A stretch of 56,580 bases of DNA from Comamonadaceae bacterium (GTDB lineage Bacteria > Pseudomonadota > Gammaproteobacteria > Burkholderiales > Burkholderiaceae_C). The position numbers and the translations under genes were made by a program. The notes under the pieces were generated by a model. The model was not told where the DNA came from. It ran no database searches and saw nothing but the letters and a program-made list of their open reading frames with translations. Shown here one piece after another: positions 20,636-29,190 of this stretch. The DNA is taken from NCBI GenBank assembly GCA_008080595.1, contig VIKI01000006.1, positions 1 through 56,580 of the forward strand. The letters run 5' to 3'. Numbering within the stretch: the stretch's first letter is position 1; every line of letters begins with the position of its first letter.

Positions 20636-22111
20636 TTGCTGCCCATGAATCACCCTGAACTCCAGTTTGTCTGGCGTGGCGAGATCGTCTCGCTGCGCAA
20701 TGTACCACCCACCCGCACGCTGTTGCAGTTGCTGCGCGAAGACCTGAACCACAGTGCCACCAAAGAGGGCTGCAACGAGGGCGACTGCGGAGCCTGCACC
20801 GTGGTGCTGGGAGAAAACCAGGGCGGCCAGCTGCGCTACCTGGCGGTCAACAGTTGTATTCGCCTGGCGCATTCGATTCACGGCATGGCCTTGTGGACAG
20901 CGGCTGACTTGGCCGCAGCAGACCACACCCCACACCCGGTGCAACAAGCCTTGCACCAGTGCCATGCCAGCCAATGCGGTTTTTGCACACCGGGTTTTGC
21001 CATGAGCCTGTTTGGCCTGTACCAGAACCAGGTGCTGAAAGACCAGCCGGTGACCCGCAGCGTGGCGCAAGAAGCCCTGTCGGGCAACCTGTGCCGCTGC
21101 ACCGGTTACCGGCCCATTCTGGAGGCCGCCCAGCACATGCAGCACTTGCCCAAGCACTCATTGGATGAAACTGAATTGCTACAAAAATTAGAGCTTCTTG
21201 CGCAACATCCACCTGGGCTAGAGGCCAATTTTTCATATAAAAACCCCACCACACTGGAAAACTTGCTGAGCGAACGCGCCGCCCACCCACAAGCCCAGAT
21301 CGTGGCGGGTTGTACCGATGTCGGCCTGTGGGTCAACAAGTTGCACATGGACTTTGCCCAGGTACTGGATGTGACCCGTGTGGCGGAACTGCGGCACATT
21401 GAGAGCACCGCCAGCCACACCGTGATCGGCGCAGCCGTGCGCTTGACCGATGCCTTTGCCGCCCTGGAGTCCGAGCGCCCCCAGTTGCACAGCTTCTTCA
21501 GCCGCTTTGCCGGGCTGCCGGTGCGCAACTCCGGCACGCTGGGCGGCAACATTGCCAACGGCTCACCGATTGGCGACAGCATGCCGCTGCTGATTGCCCT
21601 GCGGGCCAGCGTGGTGCTGATGAGTGTGCGTGGGGCCAGAGAACTGCCGCTGGAAGACTTCTACACCGGTTACCGCAAAAACCTCTTGGCCGCCGATGAA
21701 GTGCTGGCTTTTGTGCACGTGCCGCGACCGCAGGCTGGCGAACACCTGCGGGCCTACAAAATCTCCAAGCGCCTGGAGGACGACATCTCGGCCGTCTGTC
21801 TGGTCATCAACTTGCAGATTCAGGACGGCCACATCGCTCACACCAGCATCGGCGCAGGCGGCGTGGCCGCCACCCCAGCACGCGCCCGACAAACCGAAGC
21901 CGCGTTACAAGGCCAGCTCTGGACTCATGAGACTTTCAGCCAAGCCATCCCCACCCTGCGCGGTGAATTCCAACCGATTTCCGACATGCGTGCCAGCGCC
22001 GCTTACCGCACCCAGGTGCTGGGCAACCTGCTGGAGCGCTTCTGGCAAGAGATTCAAGACCCCACAGCCGCCAGCCTGCTGAACCTGAGCCTGGAAGGAG
22101 ATGCCCCATGA
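20636..22111 (+). CDS. xdhA: Xanthine dehydrogenase small subunit (2Fe-2S/FAD)
   Basis: 491 aa; NEGDCGACTVVLGE, SQCGFCTPGFAMSL, GNLCRCTGYRPI, FAD domain VAGCTDVGLWVNK and LPVRNSGTLGGNIANGSPIGDSMP. Confidence 0.94.
   Translation: MLPMNHPELQFVWRGEIVSLRNVPPTRTLLQLLREDLNHSATKEGCNEGDCGACTVVLGENQGGQLRYLAVNSCIRLAHSIHGMALWTAADLAAADHTPHPVQQALHQCHASQCGFCTPGFAMSLFGLYQNQVLKDQPVTRSVAQEALSGNLCRCTGYRPILEAAQHMQHLPKHSLDETELLQKLELLAQHPPGLEANFSYKNPTTLENLLSERAAHPQAQIVAGCTDVGLWVNKLHMDFAQVLDVTRVAELRHIESTASHTVIGAAVRLTDAFAALESERPQLHSFFSRFAGLPVRNSGTLGGNIANGSPIGDSMPLLIALRASVVLMSVRGARELPLEDFYTGYRKNLLAADEVLAFVHVPRPQAGEHLRAYKISKRLEDDISAVCLVINLQIQDGHIAHTSIGAGGVAATPARARQTEAALQGQLWTHETFSQAIPTLRGEFQPISDMRASAAYRTQVLGNLLERFWQEIQDPTAASLLNLSLEGDAP
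21170..21241. repeat. Dispersed repeat copy inside xdhA (in frame, inter-domain linker)
   Basis: ttgctacaaaaattagagcttcttgcgcaacatccacctgggctagaggccaatttttcatataaa, encoding LLQKLELLAQHPPGLEANFSYK. Confidence 0.55.
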
Positions 22112-24319
22112 CATCCACATCAACCGCAGCGGGCCACTCCCACCCCCACGAAAGTGCCGCCGCCCAAATTGCCGGTGCAGCCCTCTACATTGACGACCTG
22201 CCCGAGGTGCGCGGCACGCTCTACGCGGCCCCGATCCTGTCGAAAGTGGCGCATGGCAAGCTGATCGGCATCGACACCCAGACCGCCCTGGCCCGGTCCG
22301 GCGTGCGTGCGGTGCTGCTGGCCGCCGACGTGCCCGGCCACAAGATGCTGGCCGCCTTTGCCGGGGACGAGCCGGTGTTTGCCATCGACACCGTGCAGTA
22401 TGTCGGCCAGGCCCTGGGCGTGGTGGTGGCGGACAGCATGGCGCAAGCGCTGCATGCCGCCCGCCATGTAGAGGCCAAGATTGAGCCACTGCCCGCCGTG
22501 CTGGACGTGCGCCAAGCCCTGGCAGCGCAGAGTTTTGTGCTGCCACCGGTAACGGTGCGCCGGGGCGATGCCGCTCAAGCCCTGGCGCGTGCACCGCACC
22601 GCTTGCAAGGCACGCTGGAGGTCGGTGGCCAGGAGCACTTTTACCTGGAAGGCCAGATCGCCTACGCCCTGCCGCAGGAGCAAAACCAGTGGCTCATCCA
22701 CAGCAGCACCCAGCACCCCGGCGAGGTGCAACACTGGGTGGCACATGCGCTGGGGCTGGACAACCATGCGGTGCGGGTCGAATGCCGCCGCATGGGTGGT
22801 GGCTTTGGCGGCAAGGAAACCCAGGCCGGGCACTTGGCGGTGTGGGCCGCCGTGGCTGCCCACAAGCTGCAGCGCCCGGTGAAACTGAGGCTGGATCGGG
22901 ACGATGACTTCATGCTGACCGGCAAGCGCCACCCGTTTTCTTACGACTACCAGGTTGGCTTTGACGACACCGGTCGGCTGTGTGGCCTGCAAGTACAGAT
23001 GCTGGCGCACTGCGGCTTCAGCGCCGACTTGTCTGGCCCGGTGGCAGACCGGGCGATTTTTCACGCCGACAACGCCTACTTTCTGCAAGATGTTGAGATC
23101 AGCTCGTACCGCTGCAAGCTCAACACCCAGAGCCACACCGCATTCCGGGGCTTTGGCGGGCCGCAGGGCATGATCGTCACCGAAGCCATTCTGGGCGACA
23201 TTGCCCGCCACCTCCAGCTCGACCCCCTGGCGGTGCGGCAACGCAACCTCTACAGCGAAGAACCAGTCGATGCCGATGCCAACCTCAAGCGCAACACCAC
23301 CCACTACGGCATGCCGGTGGAAGGCAATATTCTGGCACCATTGCTCTCAAAATTAGAGCTGTCTGCGCACTACCAACAACGGCGAGAGGCCATTTTGGCT
23401 TGGAATTCTTCAAGTAAAGTCATCCAGCGCGGCATCGCCATCACGCCGGTCAAGTTTGGCATCAGCTTCACCGCCACCCTGTTCAACCAGGCCGGTGCCC
23501 TGGTGCATGTGTACCTGGATGGCAGCATCAGCGTGAACCACGGCGGCACCGAGATGGGCCAAGGTTTACACACCAAAGTGGCGCAGATCGTGGCCGATGA
23601 ACTGGGTGTGCCGCTGCACCGGGTGCGGGCCAGCGCCAGCGACACCAGCAAAATCCCCAATGCCTCAGCCACCGCCGCCTCCGCAGGTACTGCAGTTTGC
23701 AGGCGGCCAGGTGATCACCCCCAAAGCCACGCGCAGCTTCGAGGCGGTGGTGGCGCTGGCCTATGCCAACCGCATCCAGCTCTGGAGCGACGGTTTTTAC
23801 CGCACACCCAAAATCCACTACGACAAAACCACCCTGACCGGGCGGCCGTTTTACTACTTTGCCTACAGCGCAGCCTGCACCGAGGTGGCTATCGACACCC
23901 TCACCGGTGAAAGCCGGGTACTGAAGGTGGACATCCTGCACGACGTGGGCCGCTCCATCAATCCGGCGCTGGACATCGGCCAGATCGAAGGCGGTTTTGT
24001 CCAGGGCATGGGCTGGCTCACCACCGAAGAACTGGTGTGGAATGCCCAGGGGGTACTGAGCACCCACGCCCCCAGCACCTACAAAATCCCCACCGCTGGC
24101 GATGTGCCAGAACACTTCAAAGTGGACTTGTGGCCCGAGCCGAACACCGAGGACAACGTGTTCGGCTCCAAAGCCGTCGGCGAGCCCCCCTTCATGCTGG
24201 CCATCAGCGTGTTTGAAGCGCTGCGTGACGCGGTGGCGCAGGCGCGGGGGGATGGGGCCGTGGTGCGGCTGACGGCACCGGCTACGGCGGAGAATGTGCT
24301 CAGGGCGTTGGAGGGGTGA
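22108..24319 (+). pseudogene. xdhB: Xanthine dehydrogenase large subunit, disrupted by an internal frameshifting deletion
   Basis: Frame 1 (22108 to about 23690) ends in XdhB motif ...DTSKIPNASATAASAGT then loses homology; another frame resumes QVLQFAGGQVITPKA...IQLWSDGFYRTPKIHYDKTTLTGRPFYYFAY...LHDVGRSINPALDIGQIEGGFVQGMGWLTTEEL. The expected intervening segment (DLNGKAAQ...) is absent. Confidence 0.88.
23340..23420. repeat. Dispersed-repeat-like sequence inside xdhB
   Basis: gctctcaaaattagagctgtctgcgcactaccaacaacggcgagaggccattttggctt aligns with the xdhA copy (aaaattagagct.tct.gcgca...agaggcca.tttt). Confidence 0.45.
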
Positions 24320-24627
24320 TGGTGGGCGGAGCAGGCGTGGCTGGTAAAGACCTACTGGAGTCGTTCAGTTTTTTGACTTGGCAAGCATGAAGAGACAAAA
24401 CGGAAATCTGCGGCATCTGTCTCATTACCCAATAGCCGCGCAATCCTGTGCGTGGTTCTGTACGAATACGATGGGCGACTGAAAAGCAGTGTCGGCTACT
24501 GTCATTGACGGCTGGGGCATTAATGCGCAATGTTGACACAGTCGCCGTCTAAAGGCCATCGCCGAACGCTCAGCTCAGGCATCGGATCCATGGGAGGCGC
24601 AGACGTGCGCAACTGAAAGAAGCGACA

Positions 24628-26742
24628 TCAATCCAACTCAACTTTCAACTTATCCTTGTAGACGCGCAGTCGAAGTGCAGCGCGCTCGATGAAGTGCTCG
24701 TACAGCAGCACTTCACTGTACAACTCTCCATAGACACGGTTGGTCTCATCATCGACTAGCTTGTCGCTGTGGAAATATCCCTTACCGTTGGCAAATCGTT
24801 GATACACCGGAAACATTCTGGAAGGATCCAGTTTGCAGCCAATCAAATAGCCATAAAACCTCTTAATGCGCCCTTTGGACTTTGCTGCCAAGAGACGAGC
24901 ATATTGCGCCAGATCTGGTATGTGCTCTTGAATTCCAACGTCCGGTGCCTTGAACTCGATAATTATTGCTGCTCCTTCTTTCGTGAAAATAGCAATGTCG
25001 GGTCGCTTGCTTTCGTGAGTCTTATTGTTGAATGCAAATAGCTTCTCTAAACTCTCATCGATATCAGCTTCAAATAGATTTTCCGTATCGGACCATTTAA
25101 TGGTCTTAAGGGGCTTATCAGAGGAGATGTACTGAAAATATTGGTACTCCTCATTGAGGAGCCAGATGTCGTGGTCGGTTGTCTCCGTGGAATCCTTACC
25201 CATTGGGAAGAAAATGTTGTGGATGATGCGCTCATTCTCATTCCGCTTTCCCGGCTCCTCCGCTTGACAAGTGAGTAGTCCCCCTACGGCAAGGCGCAGC
25301 ACTTCAATCATTGCACTCCGGCGGACAACCAACTGAGATAGATTGGTCATATCCATCTTTTTGATGGAGCTGGCGTATTTCCAAGAGAGCTCACCGACCT
25401 TGCGTCGGAAATCTGAGGTGCGCGGATCAAGACGAAGAAGCTCGTCCTTGATTTTAAATAGCTTAGAGGTGTCACCGACGATGTCCTCTTGCAGCTTCTT
25501 CAAAACACGGCGCGCGATGTTTTCTTCGTTGTCGCCGTAGTGGATCTTGACGCTTGTTCCCTCAATCATCTGCCGAGTTATTCCGAATCTTTGCTCGGTA
25601 GACCTTACCAAATTGTCTTTGTCAAAGTCGCTGGGCGTGATGATTTGAAAAACATAGTCCTCTAGTGAGTCGACTACGTCATCCAGCGAAAACTCCTCTA
25701 TTAAAGTTTCACTGTCGGTGCATGACGATGGAATATCGAATCCATCGCGTTGTTGGTTGACTTTTTCCTCAAGGAGTTCGCTCTCTACGAGGAGCAGTTC
25801 GAAGTTTCCAGAAGTTGCAGACTTGCGCTCATTGGCGTGGCGCAGGTAGCGCTTTATGATCGGTTGTACTACCGCCGAGTTGGCGCAGAGCGCTACCTCA
25901 TGCTGGAAGCTCGGGAACTCAACTTCCGGGAATGAGTACCGGGTCACCCTCAATTTAGGACCGATTCGAAATTCCTTCGAGTGGTTGCACGTGAGGGAAA
26001 TTTCTGCGATTTGTCCCACGGGTTTCGGTAAGTCCTTGCCCGCAATTGTTTTCTCCGCCGATTTGTCTCCATGGCTTGAAGAAACTTGAATTTTGAAGTC
26101 TCCAATCAGTTCCTTCAGGATGATGAGCCGCTGTAGGAGAGCGGTATATAGATGAGCGGCGACTGCCGGCGCAGAGAAGACCTCTGGCGTTGAACCCTGC
26201 TCTACCTTTTGTTCAGCTGTCAGCGTGCTTTGTCGGCGACCCTTTAGCGTGAAGGTGGTCTCGACTTCTTCACCATTGGCCGGGGTCACTGAGAACGAGT
26301 TTTCGGAGACCTCTCGGGACGATTCGTCGACTTGCAGCGTTCTCCTTACAGTCATATTTGATTGCTCGAAGACACTATCAATCGACAACCGATCAAAGTG
26401 GTGGAAGAACTGAATTCGGCCAGCACCTTTGCACTTGCCAATGCCTGGTATTTGCAGTTGATCTTTGTACGTTGAATCTTTGGTTACGAAGGCTTTAACT
26501 TCGTCATCCCCGAAACCAGTACCGTTGTCTGTACAGGCAATTTCGACATCGAATTGACAGCCGTACAAATCGACATTGATTACCTTTATGCCGACCTTCA
26601 CCAAGAACGGGGGGGTGTTACTGATTCTGCTCTTGCGAATTAAATAGGAGTCGATGGCATTTGAGAGCATCTCCTCGAATACGACGTATTCGCTGTGATT
26701 TATCGCCGTGTTCTTGCGGCCCCCGCGTATATCAAGCGTCAT
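24628..26742 (-). CDS. GHKL (Hsp90-like) ATPase with C-terminal PD-(D/E)XK nuclease-like domain; candidate anti-phage defence protein
   Basis: 704 aa; N-box FEEMLSNAIDSY, G1 CTDNGTGFGDDE, G2-like IPGIGKCKGAGRIQFFHHFD; C-terminal RPDIAIFTKEGAAIIIEFKAPDVG fits D-x(n)-ExK. Confidence 0.8.
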   Translation of the reverse strand: MTLDIRGGRKNTAINHSEYVVFEEMLSNAIDSYLIRKSRISNTPPFLVKVGIKVINVDLYGCQFDVEIACTDNGTGFGDDEVKAFVTKDSTYKDQLQIPGIGKCKGAGRIQFFHHFDRLSIDSVFEQSNMTVRRTLQVDESSREVSENSFSVTPANGEEVETTFTLKGRRQSTLTAEQKVEQGSTPEVFSAPAVAAHLYTALLQRLIILKELIGDFKIQVSSSHGDKSAEKTIAGKDLPKPVGQIAEISLTCNHSKEFRIGPKLRVTRYSFPEVEFPSFQHEVALCANSAVVQPIIKRYLRHANERKSATSGNFELLLVESELLEEKVNQQRDGFDIPSSCTDSETLIEEFSLDDVVDSLEDYVFQIITPSDFDKDNLVRSTEQRFGITRQMIEGTSVKIHYGDNEENIARRVLKKLQEDIVGDTSKLFKIKDELLRLDPRTSDFRRKVGELSWKYASSIKKMDMTNLSQLVVRRSAMIEVLRLAVGGLLTCQAEEPGKRNENERIIHNIFFPMGKDSTETTDHDIWLLNEEYQYFQYISSDKPLKTIKWSDTENLFEADIDESLEKLFAFNNKTHESKRPDIAIFTKEGAAIIIEFKAPDVGIQEHIPDLAQYARLLAAKSKGRIKRFYGYLIGCKLDPSRMFPVYQRFANGKGYFHSDKLVDDETNRVYGELYSEVLLYEHFIERAALRLRVYKDKLKVELD

Positions 26743-27309
26743 TTGATAAATTCTCGATTTTTAAATATACCTACCTCTTTCGCGAGGCATGCATCCTCCA
26801 AAAGGCACTTTACGAATTAACTTCAGCAAGTGCCTCTCAGCATGGTTTGTGCAAATTCCCAAGCACCATCATCGCTGGTTTTGGCTTATTGACCGCCCCC
26901 GAGGGTTAGAAATGTCCGCTACTACGGTGTCGGTGTCGGTGTCAGCGTCATCTGCATCGCAGATTATCTAGACTTTACATGAATGCAGACATACGTCGAG
27001 GATATCTCCTAGCCCGAACCGAATTTCCGTTTGACTGAATGCTACCGCTACACAGAGCCTCCGACACAACACCCATTCAAACGCAACCCAACAGCCCAGT
27101 TGATTTACCCATTTGATATCAAATAAGGAGCTGCTAACGCTCATATATCAAGAGCTAAAAGCTGTTTCTGGTAAAGACCTTTTTTGCAGAGTTTCGCCCT
27201 GCCGATTTGACATCCAGAAAGCCGACTTTAGGCAGCAAAATTTGGCTGCCCTCGGCTGATGCGACAGGCCTTATCTCAAGTTACCACAGGTGATCAGTGG
27301 GTGGTAAAA

Positions 27310-27330
27310 ACCAATTTGCTGATAATTGGT
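27310..27330. promoter_or_regulatory. Inverted repeat, possible toxin-antitoxin autoregulation operator
   Basis: ACCAATT-tgctgat-AATTGGT, about 40 nt upstream of the antitoxin start. Confidence 0.5.
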
Positions 27331-27370
27331 CTACACTAAAGATAATGTTTCACCCCCAAAAGGCACGCCA

Positions 27371-27838
27371 ATGACCACAACCGCCGAGACTATTGACCAC
27401 GCAACACTTGAACACCTGGCAGGCGCAGGCGCTATTCGTGGGGCTAGTGTTGTCGGCCATCCTGGGGGCTGGGGTGTCGTGTTTCAGTACGGCACGACCG
27501 AGCGAGCCCTTGCGGTGAAGCGTGGTCAGGTACGTATTTTTAAAAAGTTCGACACGCTTGTGGTCTACCTCAAACAAATCGGCATTGAGACATTCAAGAC
27601 TGACACCAAGCAATTCGACCCCACAGTCACGCACATCAAGCGGGCCGACACTTCGCAGCGAATGCGTAAAGCCCATGAAGCTGCGGCACACGATACGTGG
27701 TTTCGCACCCAGGTAGAGCACGGCATCAAAGAAGCCGACGATCCAAACACGCAATGGGTATCCAATGAGGCCGTCAAAGCCACTAGCGCCAAGTTGCGTG
27801 CGGCTTGGGCCAAGAAAGCACAAGCGGCTGCAGCTTGA
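27371..27838 (+). CDS. Antitoxin-like protein (ParC/PaaA2-associated type)
   Basis: MTTTAETIDHATLEHLAGAGAIRGASVVGHPGGWGVVFQYGTTERALAVKRGQVRIFKKFDTLVVYLKQIGIETFKTD...; translationally coupled to a RelE/ParE-like ORF. Confidence 0.7.
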   Translation: MTTTAETIDHATLEHLAGAGAIRGASVVGHPGGWGVVFQYGTTERALAVKRGQVRIFKKFDTLVVYLKQIGIETFKTDTKQFDPTVTHIKRADTSQRMRKAHEAAAHDTWFRTQVEHGIKEADDPNTQWVSNEAVKATSAKLRAAWAKKAQAAAA

Positions 27839-28122
27839 AAACCATCGAGTGGCTACCCGCAGCCAGCACCCATCGGTTTGAACAACTGGACTACATCGCC
27901 CAGGACAACCCTTTGGCCGCAATGAGTCAGGATGAGCAGATTGAGCACCAAGTAGACATGCTGATGCAACACCCCCAAATGGGACGCCCAGGGCGAATGA
28001 AAGGCACCCGCGAGCTGGTGATCAGCCGCACGCCGTTTATCGTGGTCTACCGTGTCAAAGGCACGCGCATCGAGGTTATCCGGCTGCTGCACAGCTCTCA
28101 GCAGTGGCCAGTCAAGGCATGA
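27835..28122 (+). CDS. RelE/ParE superfamily toxin
   Basis: Starts at TTG overlapping the antitoxin stop (TTGA); LKTIEWLPAASTHRFEQLDYIAQDNPLAAMSQDEQIEHQVDMLMQHPQMGRPGRMKGTRELVISRTPFIVVYRVKGTRIEVIRLLHSSQQWP. Confidence 0.85.
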   Translation: MKTIEWLPAASTHRFEQLDYIAQDNPLAAMSQDEQIEHQVDMLMQHPQMGRPGRMKGTRELVISRTPFIVVYRVKGTRIEVIRLLHSSQQWPVKA

Positions 28123-28197
28123 TGCCGCAGCCTGTGAGCGGCGTTCGATTTGTCTCCAAATTCATGTAATTGGATTACCCGCAAGCGGGCATTGTTT

Positions 28198-28389
28198 TCA
28201 TTCAAAAACGTCCTGCAAATACAAGGTCAGCGGCACATCCTGGCAAGCCTTGAAACCGTAGTGTTGGTAGAACGCTTTGACCTTGTCATTTTTGGCATCG
28301 ACCACCAGCGCATACCCACATCTATGGGCGCACTCATGACCGCTGGCACCCCGCAACAACATCTCACGCCCGCTTGATCTTGGCCGCAC
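28198..28389 (-). pseudogene. C-terminal fragment of a TacT-like GNAT acetyltransferase toxin
   Basis: ALVVDAKNDKVKAFYQHYGFKACQDVPLTLYLQDVF matches the C-terminus of TacT-like GNATs; the N-terminal part is absent. Confidence 0.7.
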
Positions 28390-28549
28390 TTGCCAGTGCT
28401 TTTTGCAGTGCCGGGCTGGGTGTTAATGTACGCGGGATCGCAGCGCTGAAGGCCAGAAAATCGCGCTCTGAAAGCGTGATACGTGACTCTTGCTCAGGCA
28501 AAGTCTGCGCTTTTTCCTTGGCTGAACTGAGCTTCAAACCCTCACACAC
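28364..28549 (-). pseudogene. C-terminal fragment of a DUF1778/TacA-like antitoxin
   Basis: EQESRITLSERDFLAFSAAIPRTLTPSPALQKALASAAKIKRA resembles the TacA C-terminus; the RHH N-terminus is not found upstream. Confidence 0.65.
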
Positions 28550-29088
28550 CCGCCAAAGACCTCAGCGCATTGGGGTTGACCAGGTTCAGCACACGGCCGG
28601 TGCCGCTGATCAGGCTTTGCTCGCGCAAATGGCGCAGCACGCGCGAAAAGGTTTCCGGGGCAATGCCCAGCTGGGTGGCAATGCTGCGTTTGCGCTGTTG
28701 CAATTCCACCGCCATCAGGCCTTGTCCGCTAGGCCGGGCGTGGCTGAGCAACCATTCGGCACAGCGGGCTTCTGCGTCTTTGGCCAGACGGCTGACGGCA
28801 AACTCGGTTTGCCTGCGGTGTCATTTCAAGCGGGGAATCGGCCACCGCGTCGACCAAATGGGGCAAGCCCAAGACGGCGGAGCTGGCATCAAGCCAGCAC
28901 GGGCCTTCCAGCACACCAATCTGATGCTCCATCACATCCCCCTGAACCACACCAAGCGCCACCCGGCCGGACTCGATGTAACTCACGTGAGGCGTATCAA
29001 CACCGCGCTGAAGCAGCAACTGCCCGCGCGGGAATTTTTGCACTTCTACGGCAGAATCAGGGGAGTGAATTGGGATCATGACGCTCAT
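28542..29088 (-). pseudogene. Crp/Fnr family transcriptional regulator disrupted by a frameshifting deletion
   Basis: N-terminal cNMP-like domain in one frame (FPRGQLLLQRGVDTPHVSYIESGRVALGVVQGD...VADSPLEMTP); HTH part in another (RRQTEFAVSRLAKDAEARCAEWLLSHARPSG...SIATQLGIAPETFSRVLRHLREQSLI). Confidence 0.8.
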
Positions 29089-29190
29089 GATGCCGTGCGA
29101 TATCTCAAAATACCTTGAGCAATATCAAATTCCCCATAAAAACCCTGTGCTCAGCAAAGTCTTTTGGCACTTCTTTACCGAAAACCTTCC

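Noticed and set aside
22120-23304. 394-aa antisense ORF opposite xdhB
   Set aside because: Complementary-strand ORF from high-GC codon bias; His/Gly/Val/Gln-rich with no recognisable domain, while the plus strand encodes clear XDH.
24320-24627. Insertion sequence at the left edge of the accessory island
   Set aside because: No transposase ORF, terminal inverted repeats or target duplication could be identified by eye.
26926-26943. GGTGTC tandem hexamers as a minisatellite or CRISPR-like array
   Set aside because: Only three copies with no spacers; too short to support any array. No CRISPR array was seen in the window.
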